From JBDKJS01 sp039806065 (GTDB lineage: Bacteria > Bacteroidota > Bacteroidia > AKYH767-A > 2013-40CM-41-45), in the NCBI GenBank assembly GCA_039806065.1, contig JBDKJS010000066.1, positions 1 to 10,682 of the forward strand: DNA of 10,682 bases, written 5' to 3'. Below the pieces are notes generated by a model that saw nothing but the letters and a program-made list of their open reading frames with translations, was not told where the DNA came from and searched no databases. Below, piece after piece: positions 8,001-10,682 of the stretch. The first letter of the stretch is position 1. Each line of letters opens with the position of its first letter. The position numbers and the translations under genes are program-made.

Positions 8001-10682
8001 TTGCGGTATGTTAAATATATCTTGAGTGGTATCACCGGTTGACCAAGCATAGTCATAGGGCGGCACACCACCACTTACGGCCATGTCTATTGTGCCGTTA
8101 GAGCCATTGAAACATGACACATTGAAGCCATTAAAATCGCTGGTGACTACATTGAAGGCAAGCGGATCAGGTTCGGTGAGTATAGCACTGGTAAAGGCAG
8201 AGCAACCATTGGCATCGCGCACAGTCACAGAGATAGGACCAGCACCCACATTGTAGGCAGTATCAGCAGTACCACCAATGCTCCATTGGTAAGTATAAGA
8301 TGGCGTTCCACCAGTGACGGTTACATAAGCTGTACCATCGGTACTTCCCGCACACGATACATTTACACCTCCTGTAATAGTAGCACTTGTAATAAGAGGT
8401 ACAACAGTATCAGGTTCAATGAGTGTAATAGAGTCATAACTCATACACCCATTGGCATCCAAAATATCGACATCATAAAATCCGGCAAAGAGTAAATTCA
8501 AGTCTTGTGTAGTGGCTGCAGTGCTCCATAAATAAGTATATGGTCCGGTGCCGCCAGCTACTGTCAAATCAATAGAACCACTATTCTCACCACGGCAACC
8601 AATGTTGTAACCACCAGCATTCACAGGTGAAAAAATAGTTGGGTTAATTATAGCAGGTTCATTAAGTGTGTAATTGGTATTTGTTATGCAGCCATTGTCA
8701 TCAGTAACGGTGACAGTGTAGTTGCCTGCACTTAGGCCATTAATATCTTGTGTAGTATCGCCATTAGACCATGCATAATCATAAGGTGAGGTGCCACCTA
8801 TTACATCTATGTCAATACTACCATCGCTAGCCCCATTACAGCTAATATTAGCACCGCCAATATAAGTAGAAAATCCTGTTACAGAAGCTACAAGCGGATC
8901 TGGTTCCAATAGTGTAGTGCTAGCTACAGCGCTACATCCATTGGCATCAGTAATGGTGACTGAAGCACTTCCAGCACTTAATCCTGTGGCGGTTTGATTG
9001 GTTTGTCCATTATTCCATACATAAGTATAGGGCATTGTACCACCGGTAACATTGATGGTAGCAGTACCATCATTTCCTCCATTACAACTTACGTTGGTAG
9101 TACCAATGTTTGAACTACTGATGGTGGGCACCACAGCACCTGGTTGAGTGATAGTAGCGTTTCTGGTAGTGTTACAGCCGTTGGCATCAGTGATGGTGCA
9201 AGTGTAATTACCGGGCGCTAATCCAGAAATATCTTGAGTGGTAGCACCATTACTCCAGGCATAGGTATACCCAGCAGTGCCTCCACTTACTGAAATATAA
9301 ATTCTTCCATCAGCCTGCCCGTTACAACTTACATTGAATAAACTATCAGTAGTACTGGATAATGCAGTAGGCTGGCTAATGGTAACGTTAGGAGTTTGGG
9401 TACACCCTAAGGCATCTGTTACGGTGCAAGTATAGTTTCCTGCTGGCCTTCCTGTTGTGGTAGCTGCATTGCCACCGCTGGGCGACCAAGCATAAGTATA
9501 GGGTAGTGTTCCTCCATTGACAGTAACAGTGGCAGTACCATTGGTTCCTCCATTACAGGCTACATTGGTACTCGAAGATACATTGGCAGTGAGCGCGGTG
9601 GGCTGTGTAACGGTTCTACTAAAAGTTTTGGAACACCCATTGGCATCTGTTACTATTACATTGTAATTGCCAGCAGGAAGTCCTGTGGCAGTAGCCGTAG
9701 TTTGAACTGGGCTAGAATTCCAGCTATAAGTATAAGGAGCCACTCCTCCAAAACCTGAAGCAGTAGCAGTGCCATTGGCCCCGCCACTACACGATACTTG
9801 CGTACCAGTGATAGTGGCATCTATTACTGGAACAAAAATTTGATAGCTATAAGATTGGAAACCGTTAAGCGGGCAGTTGTTATCGCGCACAGACACTACA
9901 AAAGAATAAGGCTGGCTGCGTGCAGCATTAGCCGGTATGGCCCAATTAAAAGTTCCGGTTGGAAATGCATTGGCATTAGGAGTGAAAGTAGCTCCAGGAA
10001 TAACGTTGTTCCAAGTCATTACAATTGATTGGCCTGCATTTGCATCATTAGAATTAACTACAAAGTTTAATGTACTACCAGGGCAAGCATAAATGCTATA
10101 ATTAGTGGTACCATTGATTCCACTTGCTGTAGGTAGTAAATTAGGATTGCATAGCACCGTTCGGAATTGCATATCGCGAACTACACTACCAATCGCAACT
10201 CCATTTCTATATTCTGTAATTCTGATAGCGGTTACACCCACTTCATTTACTTGTGTAGAATTAATTACGATATCTCCATTTTGTGAATTAAGGCTTACCG
10301 CGGGCGAAGACAACAAAAATTGCGAAGCTGAATAACCTGCATTGAAAGTTACTGGCCCACTAGAAGTAAGCGGATCAATGAATTGATAAACCAAGGAGTC
10401 TCCATTGGCATCTACCACACCATGATTATAGGTAAAGCTTTGATTAGCACAAATGAAGGCTACAGGTATATTGGTGAATGTAGGTGAACTATTTCCATTG
10501 GCAGCAATGCTATTTAAGGTAGCCTCTACATACATATCGCTAGAACCTCCGCAAGGATTGACCAATGTGGTGATAGCACAATTGCGACAGCATACAGAAT
10601 AGCTAAATCGCCAGTCAGTAGCGTGCCGCTGTAGCGTAATATTTCCCTTGTATTCATATTTTTGATAACCAGGATTCACACT
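5043..10682 (-). CDS. Giant SprB-repeat adhesin with type B T9SS C-terminal domain (5' end outside window)
   Basis: The frame is open to the right edge, giving 1879 visible residues. The GTG at 10679 is not taken as the start: the codon before it (AGT) is in frame, no signal peptide follows, and a conserved domain is already under way. Numbering here counts that GTG as 1. Residues 1-180 hold a Cys-rich module (SVCCRNCAI, NPCGG) seen at the N-terminal side of large Bacteroidota surface proteins. Residues 185-290 resemble a cadherin/Ig-like domain (NSNDANAGQS, VVSVRDNNCP). Residues 295-1706 are 18 tandem SprB-type repeats, listed separately. Residues 1707-1780 look Ig/PKD-like. Residues 1786-1878 are the gliding-motility-associated C-terminal domain (CHU_C): PTGFTPNGDGENDGF, then FQVFNRWGNLVYE, then DATYFVILK and a final GYVDLRR. 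This is a type B sorting domain, which directs export by T9SS with a PorP/SprF-like partner. The partner gene is next downstream. Likely role: cell-surface adhesion or gliding; the ligand is unknown. No frameshifts or internal stops were seen. Confidence 0.95.
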   Translation of the reverse strand, partial: SVNPGYQKYEYKGNITLQRHATDWRFSYSVCCRNCAITTLVNPCGGSSDMYVEATLNSIAANGNSSPTFTNIPVAFICANQSFTYNHGVVDANGDSLVYQFIDPLTSSGPVTFNAGYSASQFLLSSPAVSLNSQNGDIVINSTQVNEVGVTAIRITEYRNGVAIGSVVRDMQFRTVLCNPNLLPTASGINGTTNYSIYACPGSTLNFVVNSNDANAGQSIVMTWNNVIPGATFTPNANAFPTGTFNWAIPANAARSQPYSFVVSVRDNNCPLNGFQSYSYQIFVPVIDATITGTQVSCSGGANGTATASGFGGVAPYTYSWNSSPVQTTATATGLPAGNYNVIVTDANGCSKTFSRTVTQPTALTANVSSSTNVACNGGTNGTATVTVNGGTLPYTYAWSPSGGNAATTTGRPAGNYTCTVTDALGCTQTPNVTISQPTALSSTTDSLFNVSCNGQADGRIYISVSGGTAGYTYAWSNGATTQDISGLAPGNYTCTITDANGCNTTRNATITQPGAVVPTISSSNIGTTNVSCNGGNDGTATINVTGGTMPYTYVWNNGQTNQTATGLSAGSASVTITDANGCSAVASTTLLEPDPLVASVTGFSTYIGGANISCNGASDGSIDIDVIGGTSPYDYAWSNGDTTQDINGLSAGNYTVTVTDDNGCITNTNYTLNEPAIINPTIFSPVNAGGYNIGCRGENSGSIDLTVAGGTGPYTYLWSTAATTQDLNLLFAGFYDVDILDANGCMSYDSITLIEPDTVVPLITSATITGGVNVSCAGSTDGTAYVTVTGGTPSYTYQWSIGGTADTAYNVGAGPISVTVRDANGCSAFTSAILTEPDPLAFNVVTSDFNGFNVSCFNGSNGTIDMAVSGGVPPYDYAWSTGDTTQDIFNIPQGNYFVIVTDINGCRDSIPVAMIQPDSMDAVLTATDFNGFAIACNGGSNGSIDLTASGGVGVLTYLWNNAATTEDISNIAAGSYSVTVTDQNGCTKIASLALSEPPALNTASILSDFFGFNISCNGYTDGQAILSASGGVAGYTFTWNGSPANDTVYGIAAGTYSFSAIDTNGCVANGTAVLIEPTPISLTSTITNFNGFNVACHGDTTACIDITASGGVAPYQYEWSDESYLEDICNLGAGAHWVIITDTNNCQRIDTLQVTQPDSIVINAVLSLYPGNYNISCNGLADGSIDLTILGGVAPFNYTWIGGDTTQDLTGLVAGTYDVSLVDLNGCINQGSFNLIEPTAITSTNGFTPTSCGVSNGTAWVTVAGGDAPYSYAWNTSPIQTNDTAINLAAANYIATITDALGCTHIDSVLVNNTAGLSGSIAAQSNSSCNGLANGTAIVSVTGGSMPYSFSWNTTPVQNTDTATGLSAGNYTCTITDNDGCTFDVNVTISQPNVLQAVNGTLINAACNGATDGSATVSVTGGTTPYTYSWNTSPAQSSATAVNLAAGTYVCTVTDSLGCTANSSFQINEPALLTVQSATTTDILCNGGNNGALSINISGGTGTPTIIWNTTPAQSGTSATNLTAGIYSAIITDQNNCSLSFIDTIVEPTALSANIAATTGACQGGNTGTATVTTTGGTAGYSYSWNTTPIQSSATATGLAANTYIVTVTDANNCSTTATAIINTGSSVAATVSAGNVTCFGYNDGSILLSVAGATQPITYLWNNGATTADINNLSPNSYSVNITDANGCTATASATISEPNALITDAGLDSLLCEQTVNLSAQLNSGESGSWSIATGTGVFSNATNPNATFSNYNVGQTMLVWTITDGTCFASDTTIVTLRELRDCVPIDLELPTGFTPNGDGENDGFYIQGLERYPENTFQVFNRWGNLVYEVENYTNASWLGTNTDNAPLPDATYFVILKIKNSTIRKNGYVDLRR
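5562..9797 (-). repeat. Array of 18 tandem SprB-type repeats inside the adhesin gene
   Basis: Counting units from the Cys-Asn-Gly motif gives 18 repeats (R1 at 9564-9797 to R18 at 5562-5771) that tile 1412 residues without gaps. The consensus unit is SCNGxxxGxaxvxvxGGxxPYtYxWs, then an AGNY turn, vTDaNGC and a closing EP or QP before a linker. Most units have two conserved cysteines about 50 residues apart. Unit lengths in residues from R1 to R18: 78, 77, 80, 82, 81, 81, 80, 80, 80, 80, 81, 75, 77, 78, 78, 78, 76, 70. Units are clearly related but diverged at DNA level, so this is an old array and not a recent perfect tandem duplication. R16 (GTPTIIW) and R9 (GVLTYLW) lose the usual PYTY motif, and R13 is one residue short after its first Cys. 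Repeat edges are my choice of phase; the count is firm to within one. Confidence 0.9.

Noticed and set aside
5562..9797. Tandem repeats as a CRISPR array or DNA-level satellite
   Set aside because: The periodicity (about 235 bp) is in a protein-coding frame, units differ at DNA level, and the conserved residues match the SprB repeat family.
10677..10679. GTG as the adhesin start codon
   Set aside because: The reading frame continues upstream to the window edge, no signal peptide follows the GTG, and a conserved Cys-rich domain begins immediately. The true start is outside the window.

Overview
The window looks like chromosomal DNA from a member of the Bacteroidota. All four recognisable gene products carry hallmarks of that phylum's type IX secretion system (T9SS) and gliding/adhesion machinery: SprB-type repeats, a gliding-motility-associated C-terminal (CHU_C, type B) domain, a PorP/SprF outer-membrane protein, a PorE-like OmpA lipoprotein, and an M23 peptidase ending in a type A T9SS sorting domain. 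The DNA is AT-rich and there are no clear Shine-Dalgarno sequences, which also fits. The genus cannot be named from the sequence alone.

Layout. (1) Bases 1-338, minus strand: N-terminal 112 residues of an exported protein with a TPR-like helical segment; it runs off the left edge. (2) Bases 339-577: divergent intergenic region with a perfect 10-bp inverted repeat just upstream of the next gene. (3) Bases 578-2029, plus strand: secreted M23 metallopeptidase with an intact active site and a T9SS type A tail. (4) Bases 2052-2081: strong hairpin with T-tract between two converging genes, able to serve both strands. (5) Bases 2096-10682, minus strand: a probable three-gene operon transcribed from right to left. 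It consists of a giant SprB-repeat adhesin (its 5' end lies beyond the right edge), then a PorP/SprF family protein 69 nt downstream, then a PorE-like OmpA lipoprotein beginning 1 nt after the PorP stop.

How the genes may work together. The adhesin has a type B C-terminal domain, the class known to depend on a dedicated PorP/SprF-like protein for export or surface attachment (SprB and SprF in Flavobacterium johnsoniae). The neighbouring OmpA lipoprotein has the domain order of Porphyromonas gingivalis PorE (TPR, beta-propeller, carboxypeptidase-regulatory-like domain, OmpA peptidoglycan-binding domain). The operon therefore reads as a self-contained module: a surface adhesin, its outer-membrane partner, and a lipoprotein that could tether that partner to peptidoglycan. 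The M23 enzyme has a type A tail and its own transcription direction, so it is probably another T9SS client and not part of the module.

The main points of interest are the organisation of the 18-repeat array (three blocks with different period and linker), local gains of cysteine in particular repeats, and the inverted repeat in front of the peptidase gene. I did not see CRISPR arrays, tRNA or rRNA genes, or insertion sequences. The individual families are known; I do not claim a wholly new system.
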